Below are positions 36,405-45,573 of a DNA stretch of 64,000 bases, in pieces. Source of the DNA: G965200765 sp965203865 (GTDB lineage Bacteria > Pseudomonadota > Gammaproteobacteria > Arenicellales > JAJDZL01). The stretch lies in contig OZ241916.1 of NCBI GenBank assembly GCA_965203865.1, forward strand, positions 496,001-560,000, in the 5' to 3' direction. Below the pieces are notes generated by a model. That model had not been told where the DNA came from and ran no database searches. It was given only the letters and a program-made list of their open reading frames with translations. Numbering within the stretch: position 1 is the stretch's first letter; every line of letters begins with the position of its first letter. A program made the translations under genes and the position numbers.

Positions 36405-39083
36405 GTGTTGAATAATTCAAATACACCTTCTGTAGGTGCGATTTACCATAAGTGTGCGCTTCAGGTAAATCCTCCATCGTATAGTCATTTTCGCGGTGAA
36501 CCAGCTCAAACCAGTCCTGAGTCCCATGTCCGGTTAGTGGTAGAGAAGGCTGTGAAGCTCGGAATATCGGCTATTGCAGTTACAAATCACAATAGTGTCA
36601 GCGAAATACCGTTATTTCTATCTGTAGCAGAGAATGCAGGGTTGCGTGTATTTCCGGGTTTCGAATTGAAGTCAAGTGAAGGTGTGCATGTCCTGTGTAT
36701 TTACGAGATAGGTACAGAGCAGGGAAAACTTGAACGATATTTGGGTGAGTTTGGAATTCACAATACTTCTCCTTCAACTATGCCAGCGAAGCAAACATTC
36801 GTTGAAATACTCAAAATCGTTCGTAAACAGGGCGGCTTGACTGTTGCAGCGCATGCGACTCAAAGCAAAGGATTGTTAAAAGTCTTGCAAGGTCACTCAC
36901 GGATCAACGTATGGAAGGACAAAAATCTGCTCGCAATTCAAATCCCCGGAACTGTTGAAGAGTTGGAACAAAATTATCTCGATATTGTTGAAAACCGTAA
37001 TCCGGCTTACAGGCGAGAACATCCAGCCGATGAAAATCTGGGTGTAGCAGTTGTGAATGCCAAAGATGTAACAATGCCTGATGATTTGGAAAATCCGGCT
37101 TCAACTTGCTGGGTCAAAATGTCCCGGTTAGGCATTGAAGGTCTGAAGCAAGCTTTCCTTGATCCAGGATCTCGTATTCGACTGAATACCTCAAATGGAG
37201 AATCCCCTTCGGACAAGCATGCCGAATTGGTTTCCATTGCTTGGAAAGGCGGATTTTTGGACGAGGTTGAGCTGAATTTCAATTCGAACCTGAATGTGCT
37301 CATTGGAGGTCGCGGCACCGGTAAGTCTACTATCATCGAAAGTATTCGAACTGTACTCGGACTGGATGCGCGAAGCGATGCAGCTGCTAAGGAACACAGA
37401 AGCATAGTTCAGAATGTGTTGAAAAACGGCACAAAAATTACTCTGATGGTTCGTATTCATGAGCCTGTATCTCGGATGTATAGAATTGAACGGACTATTC
37501 CCAACCCTCCAAGAATAATTGATGAAAATGGCGAACTCTCGAACCTGTTGCCAGAGGATTTGCTGACGGGTATCGAAATTTTTGGTCAGCACGAGATTTT
37601 GAGTCTTACCAAGGATAAAAGCAAGCTCACTCAATTGTTGGACCGTTTTGCACAAAGCGACAATTTGCTGTCGGAAAGAAGGTCAAAAGTTTTGCAGAAT
37701 TTGGAGGTTAACCGTCGTAGCCAGATTGAAGTGCAAAGAGAACTTGAACAAATTAGTGAGCTACTCCAAGAATTGCCCAGGCTTAAGGAAAGATTGCAGA
37801 GATTAATTGAAGCAGGTTATCAGGAACGACTTCAGGAGCAGAGCCATATTGTACACGAGGAGCGCATAATAGAGTCGGTTTTGGAACGAATTAAACCTTT
37901 TCAGGAGTGCCTGACTGAACTGAAGTCTAATCTTCCCATTGATAGTACTTTTATTTCTCCCAACGCTTTGAAAGACCTACCCGGTAAGTCAATGCTTGAG
38001 CCACTGAACTCAGTGTTTGAAGACTTAGAGAAAGATATAGTTCAAGTTGTAGAACAACTTGAACGCGTGGTCCAGAAGGCCACAGAAAACAGTTCAGGTT
38101 TGAGTTCGAAATGGCAGGAGCGAAAACGGTTGATTCAAGCCAACTACGAGAAAATTTTACGAGAGATGCAGGTGGAAAATCTGGATGGAGAGGAGTTTAT
38201 CGATGCTCGTCGTAGAATTGAAGTGCTGCGGCCGTTGGAAAAAAGACAGGAAACCGCAAAGCAAATTCTGGAGGAACATTCAAACATGCGAAAACAGTTG
38301 CTTGCTGAGTGGGAAGAAATAAAGTCCGAAGAATTTCATTGTCGATCTAGGGCGGCAATGAAAATAAACAAACTGCTAGGCGACAGAGTAAAAATTGAGT
38401 TGGAATTCGAAGGGGATAGTACGCTCTTTATTGAGACACTTCGTGTTGGTGGCATGATTTCATCAATACTAGATGCGCTGGAATCCGTTGGTGATTTTTC
38501 TTTGCCAAGCTTCGTGAGTGCATGCCAGAGCGGCAAGAAGGAAATTATGAATACCTATGGTGTTACTGAAAAACATGCAGAACACTTGGCGAATATAGAT
38601 AACGATCTTTTAATGCAAATTGAAGAGTTGGAATTTCCAACTACGACAATAATTTCTTTGAATGTGGCTTTGCCAGACGAATCTCCGCATTGGAGAAAAC
38701 TTGACGATTTGTCAACGGGGCAAAAAGCAACCGCGGTGTTATTGCTTTTGCTCCTTGAGTCCAGGGCACCCCTGATAATTGATCAACCTGAAGATGATCT
38801 TGACAACCGATTTATCTCCGAAGATATTGTGCCAAAAATGCGGGAAGAAAAACAGCGCAGGCAGTTTATTTTTTCAACCCATAATGCAAATATTCCGGTA
38901 TTGGGAGATGCCGAATTGATTTGCGGGCTGAGTGCTCCTGAGAGCGGCGAGTATGGCGGTGCTCGGATAAAAAAAGAGCATTTGGGCTCGATTGACGACA
39001 CGGTAGTTCGTGAACTGGTTGAGCAAATTCTGGAAGGCGGCGAAGAAGCATTTGAACGCAGGCGTAGAAAATACGGGTTTTGA
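36405..39083 (+). CDS. PHP-domain / SMC-like ATPase (Ppl/TrlF type, candidate antiphage protein)
   Basis: An 892-residue protein from GTG 36405. Residues 1-280 are PHP-like and 285-892 an ABC/SMC-type ATPase: Walker A GGRGTGKST (about 301-309), a long coiled-coil middle, signature LSTGQKATA (about 769-777) and Walker B PLIIDQPEDDLDN. This architecture is that of the Ppl antiphage protein and of TrlF-family ATPases. The PHP metal site looks weak: the usual HxH near the start reads QVN (20-22) and the usual DH reads NH in AVTNHNSV. The stop overlaps the AlbA_2 gene start by 4 bases, so the two are coupled. Codon and base use are more AT-rich than in the genes to the left. Confidence 0.85.
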   Translation: MLNNSNTPSVGAIYHKCALQVNPPSYSHFRGEPAQTSPESHVRLVVEKAVKLGISAIAVTNHNSVSEIPLFLSVAENAGLRVFPGFELKSSEGVHVLCIYEIGTEQGKLERYLGEFGIHNTSPSTMPAKQTFVEILKIVRKQGGLTVAAHATQSKGLLKVLQGHSRINVWKDKNLLAIQIPGTVEELEQNYLDIVENRNPAYRREHPADENLGVAVVNAKDVTMPDDLENPASTCWVKMSRLGIEGLKQAFLDPGSRIRLNTSNGESPSDKHAELVSIAWKGGFLDEVELNFNSNLNVLIGGRGTGKSTIIESIRTVLGLDARSDAAAKEHRSIVQNVLKNGTKITLMVRIHEPVSRMYRIERTIPNPPRIIDENGELSNLLPEDLLTGIEIFGQHEILSLTKDKSKLTQLLDRFAQSDNLLSERRSKVLQNLEVNRRSQIEVQRELEQISELLQELPRLKERLQRLIEAGYQERLQEQSHIVHEERIIESVLERIKPFQECLTELKSNLPIDSTFISPNALKDLPGKSMLEPLNSVFEDLEKDIVQVVEQLERVVQKATENSSGLSSKWQERKRLIQANYEKILREMQVENLDGEEFIDARRRIEVLRPLEKRQETAKQILEEHSNMRKQLLAEWEEIKSEEFHCRSRAAMKINKLLGDRVKIELEFEGDSTLFIETLRVGGMISSILDALESVGDFSLPSFVSACQSGKKEIMNTYGVTEKHAEHLANIDNDLLMQIEELEFPTTTIISLNVALPDESPHWRKLDDLSTGQKATAVLLLLLLESRAPLIIDQPEDDLDNRFISEDIVPKMREEKQRRQFIFSTHNANIPVLGDAELICGLSAPESGEYGGARIKKEHLGSIDDTVVRELVEQILEGGEEAFERRRRKYGF

Positions 39084-40384
39084 TTGTGAAACTGCCAACT
39101 CGAACTGAAATCGCTGAATTGATTCCTTACGGGGAAAATTCATACGTTGAGTTCAAACGAGATGATTTGTCGCGAGAAAAACTTTGCAAAGAGCTGGCAT
39201 CACTTCTGAATCTGAACGGGGGGTGTATTCTGCTTGGTGTTGAGGATGATGGTTCAGTTTCTGGTTTAAATCGAGATCCAAGGAAAGCTGAGGAGTGGGT
39301 CATGGAGGTAGCTCGTAACTTTGTACGACCAGCTGCCAATCCCGAATGGTATTCGCTTGAATGGGAGCAGGGCAAATTTATAGGTGTAATATCCTTGCCC
39401 TCTGATGCTCCAAGCAAGCCCTACAAAGCAAAGCGCGGTTCTGTTTGGGTTACGCAAGTTCGAGTTGGTACAACAACTCGAGAAGCAACCCATGAAGAAG
39501 AAGCAAGACTATATATGCAAGGACACCGAATTCAGTATGATCACAAGCCTGTCCCCAACGCTGATTTAGAAGATCTGGACAAACGACGTCTTGTTGACTA
39601 TTTTCGCCATGTGATGCAACAAGGAAATTTGGTTGACGATGATTTTAAGCATGGGTCGAATTTATTGCGCAATTCTGAATTGATGTGCGAATACAATGGT
39701 AATGTAGTCCCGAATGCTGCCGGGATCCTTCTTTTTGGCAAGCAACCATATCGATTTTTCCATCAAGCCGAAATAACTGCAGTTGCCTATACAGGAACTG
39801 AGAAAGACTATGATGCGAGAGCCAGAAATATCATCCGAGGGCCGCTTGTTTCATTGTTTGCACCTCCAGATGATCAAACAATACAAAACTACCCGGTATA
39901 CGAGCAAAATTTTTCAGACCAACCCTTTTTTGTTGAGTCGGGTGTAATAGAGCAAGCGGTTGACTTTGTTCGCCGTTCAATAAATGTTCATGCCTTTATT
40001 GACAACAATGCACAGCGACAGGAGGAATGGGATTACCCTTTGCAAGCTGTGCGAGAAGCGATAGTGAACGCAGTAGTTCATCGCGACTATGCAATTGAAG
40101 GCACTGATATTGAATTATCCATTTATTCTGACCGAATTGAAATTATTTCTCCGGGGCGTTTGCCGAATACTGTAACTGTGGAGAAGATGAGGAACGGTTA
40201 TCGGTCTACGCGAAATTCAATTATTAAAGAAGTGTTGCGCGATTATCGTTACATAGAGGCAACAGGAATGGGAATCCCTCGTAAAATTATTAAAGAAATG
40301 CAGGAGCACAACGAAACTGAGGTAGGTCTTATTGAGTCGGATGATAGATTTACAGTTCAATTATGGAAAGGAGCGAACAGGTAG
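39080..40384 (+). CDS. AlbA_2 (Schlafen-like) / HATPase_c_4 protein
   Basis: A 434-residue protein. The N-terminal AlbA_2 domain shows YVEFKRDDLSREKLCKELASLLNLNGG and ILLGVEDDGSVSGL. The C-terminal part has AVREAIVNAVVHRDYAIEG, IEIISPGRLP and a GMGIPRKIIKEM segment, the HATPase_c_4 pattern seen in proteins often annotated as transcriptional regulators or RecG-like. The TTG start at 39080 overlaps the upstream gene by 4 bases; a GTG at 39086 is an alternative. AlbA_2 proteins appear as regulators or as defence components; the tight coupling suggests that it works with the PHP-ATPase. Confidence 0.85.
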   Translation: MIVKLPTRTEIAELIPYGENSYVEFKRDDLSREKLCKELASLLNLNGGCILLGVEDDGSVSGLNRDPRKAEEWVMEVARNFVRPAANPEWYSLEWEQGKFIGVISLPSDAPSKPYKAKRGSVWVTQVRVGTTTREATHEEEARLYMQGHRIQYDHKPVPNADLEDLDKRRLVDYFRHVMQQGNLVDDDFKHGSNLLRNSELMCEYNGNVVPNAAGILLFGKQPYRFFHQAEITAVAYTGTEKDYDARARNIIRGPLVSLFAPPDDQTIQNYPVYEQNFSDQPFFVESGVIEQAVDFVRRSINVHAFIDNNAQRQEEWDYPLQAVREAIVNAVVHRDYAIEGTDIELSIYSDRIEIISPGRLPNTVTVEKMRNGYRSTRNSIIKEVLRDYRYIEATGMGIPRKIIKEMQEHNETEVGLIESDDRFTVQLWKGANR

Positions 40385-41058
40385 AGTTGTTTAGAATCCC
40401 TTACTCTATCTTATCCTAGTAGTACACTGAAATATTCAAGTCAAGGCTGAGTTTATCTTGCTGAAAACTAATCAACTTGGTTAATGGAGATAGTTCAGGA
40501 ATTTGAGTGCTCAAAATTTTCGATCTTTGTGGTCATGCGATGGCGGAAGCAGATTCCAAATTGAGTTCAAGTCCAAATATTAAGCTATCAGCATTCAACT
40601 CTATTTGTTGAAGCTTCAATCGCCTAACTGTAAGCAGCGGTGTACCATCAAACAACCAAACTTAATCATGCATAACGATTTCTGGAGCTCCAATATTGAA
40701 TAAATCAATGCACACTCGGTTAACTTGGCACTGAAGGAATACGAACACTACTATCACTGGGTCAGGGTGCATCAGTCGCTCAACTGCATGACCCCGAACA
40801 AGTACCTTATAATGTCAAAAGGTTGCCTGAGTCTCATATGTAGTGAACCAATACTATATGTGCAGATGCCTATAATTGAAATTGACAATTTAAACAATTT
40901 CTGCGTTGAACAAAGTAAAAATACTCAAGCATCCATGGAAGAGAAACATGCGCCATACGAACAGTTCCACAACGCGCAGAAAACTCGAAGTTGCCTTGAG
41001 AATTGAATTGACTGGTGGGGCACATTGCTGACGCTACGCAGAGCAAGGAAAACATACA
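40385..41058. other. Gene-poor interval with an IS scrap
   Basis: About 670 AT-rich bases between the AlbA_2 gene and the first DUF262 gene. Apart from the transposase remnant I find no coding signal. The final bases (agcaaggaaaacatacaatg) supply the ribosome site of the DUF262 gene. Confidence 0.5.
40710..40815 (+). pseudogene. Remnant of an insertion-sequence transposase C-terminus
   Basis: The frame around 40725 encodes LKEYEHYYHWVRVHQSLNCMTP followed by NKYL, the end pattern of DDE integrase-type transposases (tyrosine-rich, HQSL, TP-x-YL). No upstream catalytic part remains and no clear terminal repeats are seen. Confidence 0.6.
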
Positions 41059-42171
41059 ATGAATAATAGTGAAGATGCTGTGATTGATCATTTGACAATA
41101 GAAGAGCCTGAAGGCTTTGATGCTGACTCAGGCACTTTGAGTGCGTACCCCATTGATGATTTGACGATTCGAAGCGACCATAGGACGATTTACGATGTTA
41201 ATCGGCGTATAGACAGTCAAAGCTTTTTAATGGACCCGGAATTTCAGCGTGACTTTGTATGGAACCGCAGTAAGCAAAGCAGGCTTATTGAATCAGTGCT
41301 AATGCGTATACCATTGCCAGTTTTCTATTTTGCGGAAGACGACAAGGGTCGAAAGGTGGTTGTTGATGGCTTGCAAAGACTGACAACTTTTAACAGCTAT
41401 TGCAAAGATGAGTTTGGTTTGAGTCTTGAAAACCGAAATGAGTTGAATGGCAAGAAATTCTCCGAATTGAAACCTAGATTGCAGAATCGTATTGAAGACT
41501 TTATCTTGACAATTTACTTCATTGAGAACGGAGTTCCAGAACGAACACGCATGGATATATTTGAAAGAGTAAATGATGGGGTGACCTTGGCCCGGCAACA
41601 AATGCGAAATCGTCTGTATATGGGCCCAGCGACGAAATTCTTGAAAGAAGAGGCGAATAAATCTGGATTTCTTGAAGCTACAGGACACAGCCTGAACAAA
41701 GGCACAATGCGAGACAGAGAATTTGTAAACAGATTCTGTGCATTTAAAATTCTTGGTTTTGAAAACTACCAGGGTGACATGGATGAATTCCTTGCCCAAA
41801 GCTTGATAGAAATGAACCAAATGGAAGAAAATCAACTTGAACAGATGGAGGTCGAGTTTCAGCAAGGATTGAAAAACAATCTCAATTTATTTGGCCGCCA
41901 TGCTTTCAGGAAGCATAGTCCAGACCAAGACAAGCGTAGCGTAATCAACGCTTCACTATGGGATGTAATGTCAACGACTTTGTCTCGCTATGCTCCAGAC
42001 GACATAAAACTCAACGCTGATAAATTTCGCTTGTCAGTTTTTACACTGTTTGAAGATACTGATTTTAACGATGCGATTACAATTGGCACAAATAGCACAG
42101 TGAAAGTTCGAACAAGATTTGAACGCGTACGAGAATTGGAAGAGAAAATACTGAATATCAACTCAAATTGA
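41059..42171 (+). CDS. DUF262 (GmrSD N-terminal-like) protein, first copy
   Basis: A 370-residue DUF262 protein. The ParB-like core reads FLMDPEFQRDFVWNRSKQSRLIES (57-80), IPLPVFYF and VVDGLQRLTT (101-110), where classical GmrS proteins have DGQQR. The C-terminal DUF1524/HNH nuclease part of GmrD is absent, so this is a standalone DUF262. The ATG follows aaggaaaa. A paralog with the same architecture lies at 55.5 kb. DUF262 proteins are frequent in defence islands, some restricting modified phage DNA. The role of the single-domain form is not settled. Confidence 0.88.
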   Translation: MNNSEDAVIDHLTIEEPEGFDADSGTLSAYPIDDLTIRSDHRTIYDVNRRIDSQSFLMDPEFQRDFVWNRSKQSRLIESVLMRIPLPVFYFAEDDKGRKVVVDGLQRLTTFNSYCKDEFGLSLENRNELNGKKFSELKPRLQNRIEDFILTIYFIENGVPERTRMDIFERVNDGVTLARQQMRNRLYMGPATKFLKEEANKSGFLEATGHSLNKGTMRDREFVNRFCAFKILGFENYQGDMDEFLAQSLIEMNQMEENQLEQMEVEFQQGLKNNLNLFGRHAFRKHSPDQDKRSVINASLWDVMSTTLSRYAPDDIKLNADKFRLSVFTLFEDTDFNDAITIGTNSTVKVRTRFERVRELEEKILNINSN

Positions 42172-42276
42172 ATTAGAAAACTTTAAGTTCTCCAAATCGT
42201 TGAACCTTCCGGTTCGTTCTCTTAATTTGCTTGCAGGAACTGATGCGTTTATAAGTCTTCACTACTTCAGGTACTT

Positions 42277-42687
42277 TTACAATTGATCTTCCAGAGTTGA
42301 AAGTAGCCCGCCAAGTAAAGGATAGAAGTAATTTATGATCGAACGCTTGGTCTGCTGTGCTTCTTCAAAGTTATTGATGTGCTTCATGCTGCCCCTAAGT
42401 TCAAGTGCTTCCAGAAATACCTTTCGCTCCTCTTCTTCAAGATACCAGGCATTGAATCCTGTTTGAATGATTTGTTCTGGCGATTCGACAACCCTTCCTT
42501 CGCGTTCAAGCAGTGCGCTAAGTGCGTTCAATCCTTTCTCAAGTGTCAATTCAAAAATGCTGGCCAATCCAACTATTTCAAGATAGTTGTAGCGATACTG
42601 GCTACACGCTCTTTCCAGACCGTCAAAGGCCTGCTGAAAATTATTCAATTCCTCTTGCCAGTGTTTTTCAGCGTCCTTGTGCAACAA
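42277..42687 (-). CDS. HI0074/HEPN-like nucleotidyltransferase-partner protein
   Basis: A 136-residue all-helical protein. EELNNFQQAFDGLERA, LEIVGLASIFELTLEKGLNALSALL and GFNAWYLEEEE follow the HI0074 (nucleotidyltransferase substrate-binding) pattern. The HEPN motif may survive as R98-GSMK-H103, with the usual Asn after Arg replaced by Gly. The minimal nucleotidyltransferase that normally accompanies such proteins is not found on either side. It is on the same strand and downstream of the HORMA genes and the unknown protein at 42933, so it could be the last gene of that operon. Fold call fairly safe; function open. Confidence 0.65.
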   Translation of the reverse strand: MLHKDAEKHWQEELNNFQQAFDGLERACSQYRYNYLEIVGLASIFELTLEKGLNALSALLEREGRVVESPEQIIQTGFNAWYLEEEERKVFLEALELRGSMKHINNFEEAQQTKRSIINYFYPLLGGLLSTLEDQL

Positions 42688-42932
42688 TTTCCTCTGCAGT
42701 GTAACGTCTCAAATTCGGTGTCAAATTAAAAACTACGATTGAACCACATCAATAGCGTAATGTCATTCTTGGTGCGGGAGTGTGCCCTTTCTGCAGGGAG
42801 CAATGGTTGCCAGATTCAGACCACCTTTGTACCAGGACTGTTGATAGTTGAGCTCCAAATCCAATTGGAGCTTGTTCCTGTAATCCTTATCTATACAATG
42901 GATGCACTTGCTGAGAGGCAAGGTTTGGTTAT

Positions 42933-43337
42933 TCAAACGCAAACCTCACTCAGTGACTTGATTTTTTCTATCAACCAGTTCCAGTCACTATTTTCGTCCA
43001 AGGCAAGTTTTTGTGTAGTGGGGTTGCAATTGTTCGACATATCGTAGTTTGTCCATAAACCAGTATGAGAAATTAAATCCACTTCCAAGTCTGCATCAAT
43101 ACTATCAGGAAACGACCATTCCAGTTGTATTCCACCATCGGGTTTGGGATAGGTATAGGGTAATGGCAAGTCACGGGGAAATTTGTTCTCAATCAACAGT
43201 GACAGCCAATCCAGACCTTCGAAACTTGGTGGTATGCCTTCTTTCCCATCTAGCCAGCCTTTTTTCAGAGCACGAAGCTCATCCAAGCGGGTTAGAACAT
43301 CAGATAGGTCAAGCGGAATAGTTTCTTTTATATGCAT
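42933..43337 (-). CDS. Conserved hypothetical protein in the HORMA gene cluster
   Basis: About 134 residues from the ATG at 43337. The frame reaches 43451, but the conserved-looking part starts after MHIKETIPL, and a -10-like TATTAT lies about 20 bases upstream of 43337 (minus strand). Recognisable features are ELRALKKGWLDGKEGIPPSF, GLDWLSLLI, PLPYTYPKPDGGIQLEWSF and a C-terminal NWLIEKI. The pattern (GWLDG, PTP/KPDGG-QLEW) looks like a conserved family but I cannot name it. It is the third gene of the minus-strand series HORMA, TRIP13 remnant, this gene, HEPN-like gene. Confidence 0.65.
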   Translation of the reverse strand: MHIKETIPLDLSDVLTRLDELRALKKGWLDGKEGIPPSFEGLDWLSLLIENKFPRDLPLPYTYPKPDGGIQLEWSFPDSIDADLEVDLISHTGLWTNYDMSNNCNPTTQKLALDENSDWNWLIEKIKSLSEVCV

Positions 43338-43522
43338 CTGAACTGAATTAAGGTTTGTCTTATAATACAACGTAACTACCTGATTGAAAATGCCGAATTT
43401 CTTCAGTAGCGTTGCCTCGTAATGTTGGATGGATTTGTACGGTTCTAGCAATATTCAGTTCGGGTTTCAGTCGCCTACCATGGACCGCCACCAGTTTTTT
43501 AAACAGCATAGCACCTGAAACC

Positions 43523-44073
43523 TCAATGAGCATGCATGGCTAGAGTTTTCTGAAATACAGGAGTGGGAGACAGCTTGCTAATGAGTTGAACAGCGTCGTC
43601 GAAACACATTGGCCTTTCCGGATACGCCTGAAGTACAATTGTAGTAAGCACCCTTTAACAATTCCGCTTCCTGTAACGCGTATTCAAAAGCAGGAGAAAT
43701 TAGCCTTGTCATTTTGCCCACTCGTCCTGAACCGCGTGTTGATAGACTCACTGGAAAAAGAGTAAGGTCAATGTTCAACTCACGTGCAATCGGGGCATCT
43801 ACACTTTCTGCCAATTGTGTTTTACCGGTTCCTGCATCACCAGCCAGAACTGGCAATGGCGGACGATGGATTACTGACTCCAGTAATTTTTGGAACTGTT
43901 TTATGGTATGTCAAACCCCATTCTTCCAAACTCTTTGGCTTGAGAAACACAGAAATTGATTTTACCAATAGATTTTTTATGTTATTGATACCGCCCAACT
44001 CTTGGAAACGTCGATTTGCATTCGGGTCGGGATAGATGAATCGATCTTCAAAGAGGCTATCAAGATTTTCCAT
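43523..44073 (-). pseudogene. Broken TRIP13-like AAA ATPase (HORMA remodeler)
   Basis: Three pieces of one protein in different frames. The N-terminal piece (44073 to about 43880) begins MENLDSLFEDRF and contains NRRFQELGGI and WGLTYHKTVPKITG. After a one-base shift near 43880 come HRPPLPVLAGDAGTGKTQLAESV (Walker A), LFPVSLSTRGSGRVGKMTRLIS and AFEYALQEAE. A second break near 43650 leads to VLQAYPERPMCFDDAVQLISKLSPTP and a stop at 43525-43523. The Walker B, sensor and arginine-finger region between these is missing. TRIP13-type ATPases unlock HORMA proteins in type III CBASS. The gene starts 12 bases after the HORMA stop. It is clearly non-functional. Confidence 0.8.
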
Positions 44074-44085
44074 ATTGCCCTCGCT

Positions 44086-44595
44086 TTAGGTTGCGTACGA
44101 ACGCACTACACCTCTGCCACCCGCAGAGTATGTCTTGTCATATCTCCAAGTTCCTTCAGGCTCGCTTCCAGCCACTCTTCTGAACGGTATATTAACGTCC
44201 TTGTATACTCTATCTTGTTGTGTAGCGGAAAGTTGTTCCCATTTGTAATTGCCAATAAGAAATGAATGAAAATTGCAACGGCTAATATCAACATCAATTG
44301 GAATTTTGCCGGGGTTATTGTCAGCAATCAATACTCCTCCATACCTAGCTTCGTATTTCAGTGCGATTCGCCATGAACCATTTTCCGACTTAAAACCATA
44401 TTCAATCTTGTCAAAATAGTCTCCTTTCAACAAGGCAATAACTTCACGTTCATATGCCTCAATTTGGTCGTCGCCGGGCTTCCCATAAAAGCGTTGAATT
44501 CGTTTCAGGTCAGTTCCAATTTTTACAGCAATATGGGTGGTATGAGTTACTGTAAGGGTATTGCTGTCGGAAGTTGTGAAAGTATCGTAACTCAC
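44086..44595 (-). CDS. Bacterial HORMA-domain protein (bacHORMA_1 / Cap7-like)
   Basis: A 169-residue protein that matches bacterial HORMA family 1 in pattern: TLTVTHTTHIAVKIGTDLKRIQRFYGKP near the N-terminus, YEREVIALLKGDYFDKIEYGFK and RIALKYEARYGGVL in the core, and a C-terminal TWRYDKTYSAGGRGVVRS that fits the mobile safety-belt region. In type III CBASS, HORMA proteins bind a closure peptide and switch on the cyclase. Here the gene is intact while the TRIP13 partner just downstream is broken and no cyclase is next to it. It is divergent from the dual-OB gene. Confidence 0.78.
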   Translation of the reverse strand: MSYDTFTTSDSNTLTVTHTTHIAVKIGTDLKRIQRFYGKPGDDQIEAYEREVIALLKGDYFDKIEYGFKSENGSWRIALKYEARYGGVLIADNNPGKIPIDVDISRCNFHSFLIGNYKWEQLSATQQDRVYKDVNIPFRRVAGSEPEGTWRYDKTYSAGGRGVVRSYAT

Positions 44596-44881
44596 TGCTA
44601 GCCTCTTTAAAATGGGTCTTCAGGGTTTTGTGTGGCTGAATTCAGTCAGTGCATAGTATATTAGGAAAGCGAAAAGAATTGTTTGCAACAATGGAGAGAG
44701 TCAAGATTCGGGGAGAGGAAATACTGGATTTGACAGAGGACAGGATACGGAGGCGGTTCACAGACAAGGGTGTGTGGGGAGGGTTGCTTGGCACGATGGT
44801 GCACATCAACTCCTTTAACTGCGAGTCGTTGTGCTAAGCCAGTATGCTCTAAGTCTATAATGTAATTTGGAGGAATTTCTG

Positions 44882-45439
44882 ATGTCTGCAACAAAAAGAA
44901 TTACATGTCTCGCAAATTCAAGAAAGCATAGCGGACATTGTATTGCGGGTAAGGAAGTGAACAATGGTGAATTTGGTGACTGGATACGACCTGTTAGTAA
45001 TCGAAAGTCCGAAGAAGTTTCCAAACAGGAATGCCAATATGAAAATGGAAATGAACCAAATTTGATGGACATAATTGACATTCCACTATTGAAACATCAG
45101 CCGAGAGATTACCAAAGGGAGAACTGGTTGTTGGACCCAAATTCCAATTGGTCGAAAGTGGGAGAAGCAAAATTGGATGATCTCTGGAATCTTGTTGATC
45201 AAGTTGATAGTTTATGGACCAACGAAACTAGTACACAGCAAGGGCTTAACAATAGAATTGCTGAGGATGATTGTAAGGCTATTGACAGTTCACTTCTTTT
45301 TATATATGTCGATAATTTGATGCTCAAAGTTTCAGGACCAATGGAAAGATTTGGAAAAATAACAAAGAGAGTTCAAGGAGCATTCCAATACGGCCATACC
45401 AAATACAAGCTTTCGGTAACTGACCCTGAATGTGAGTAA
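44882..45439 (+). CDS. Dual OB-domain protein
   Basis: A 185-residue protein from the ATG at 44882, placed by ggaggaat 5-6 bases upstream (a frame from 44867 is longer). ITCLANSRKHSGHCIAGKEV, FGDWIRPVSNRKSEEVS, MDIIDIPLLKHQPRDYQREN and the C-terminal LSVTDPECE follow what I know as the dual OB-domain family, small proteins often next to DUF488 genes. OB folds suggest nucleic acid or nucleotide binding. It is the first gene of a three-gene plus-strand set with two DUF488 proteins; the 134-base gap to the next gene includes no terminator that I can see. Confidence 0.7.
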   Translation: MSATKRITCLANSRKHSGHCIAGKEVNNGEFGDWIRPVSNRKSEEVSKQECQYENGNEPNLMDIIDIPLLKHQPRDYQRENWLLDPNSNWSKVGEAKLDDLWNLVDQVDSLWTNETSTQQGLNNRIAEDDCKAIDSSLLFIYVDNLMLKVSGPMERFGKITKRVQGAFQYGHTKYKLSVTDPECE

Positions 45440-45573
45440 AATTATTTGGTTAAACCTAATGGGATTTATGGGGTAGGCGAGTGTTTCTTGACGATATCTT
45501 TGGGTGAACTGTTCGATAATTTTGCGTATAAACTTATCGTTGCAATAATTGAGTGCAAGAAAATGAGGTAAAA

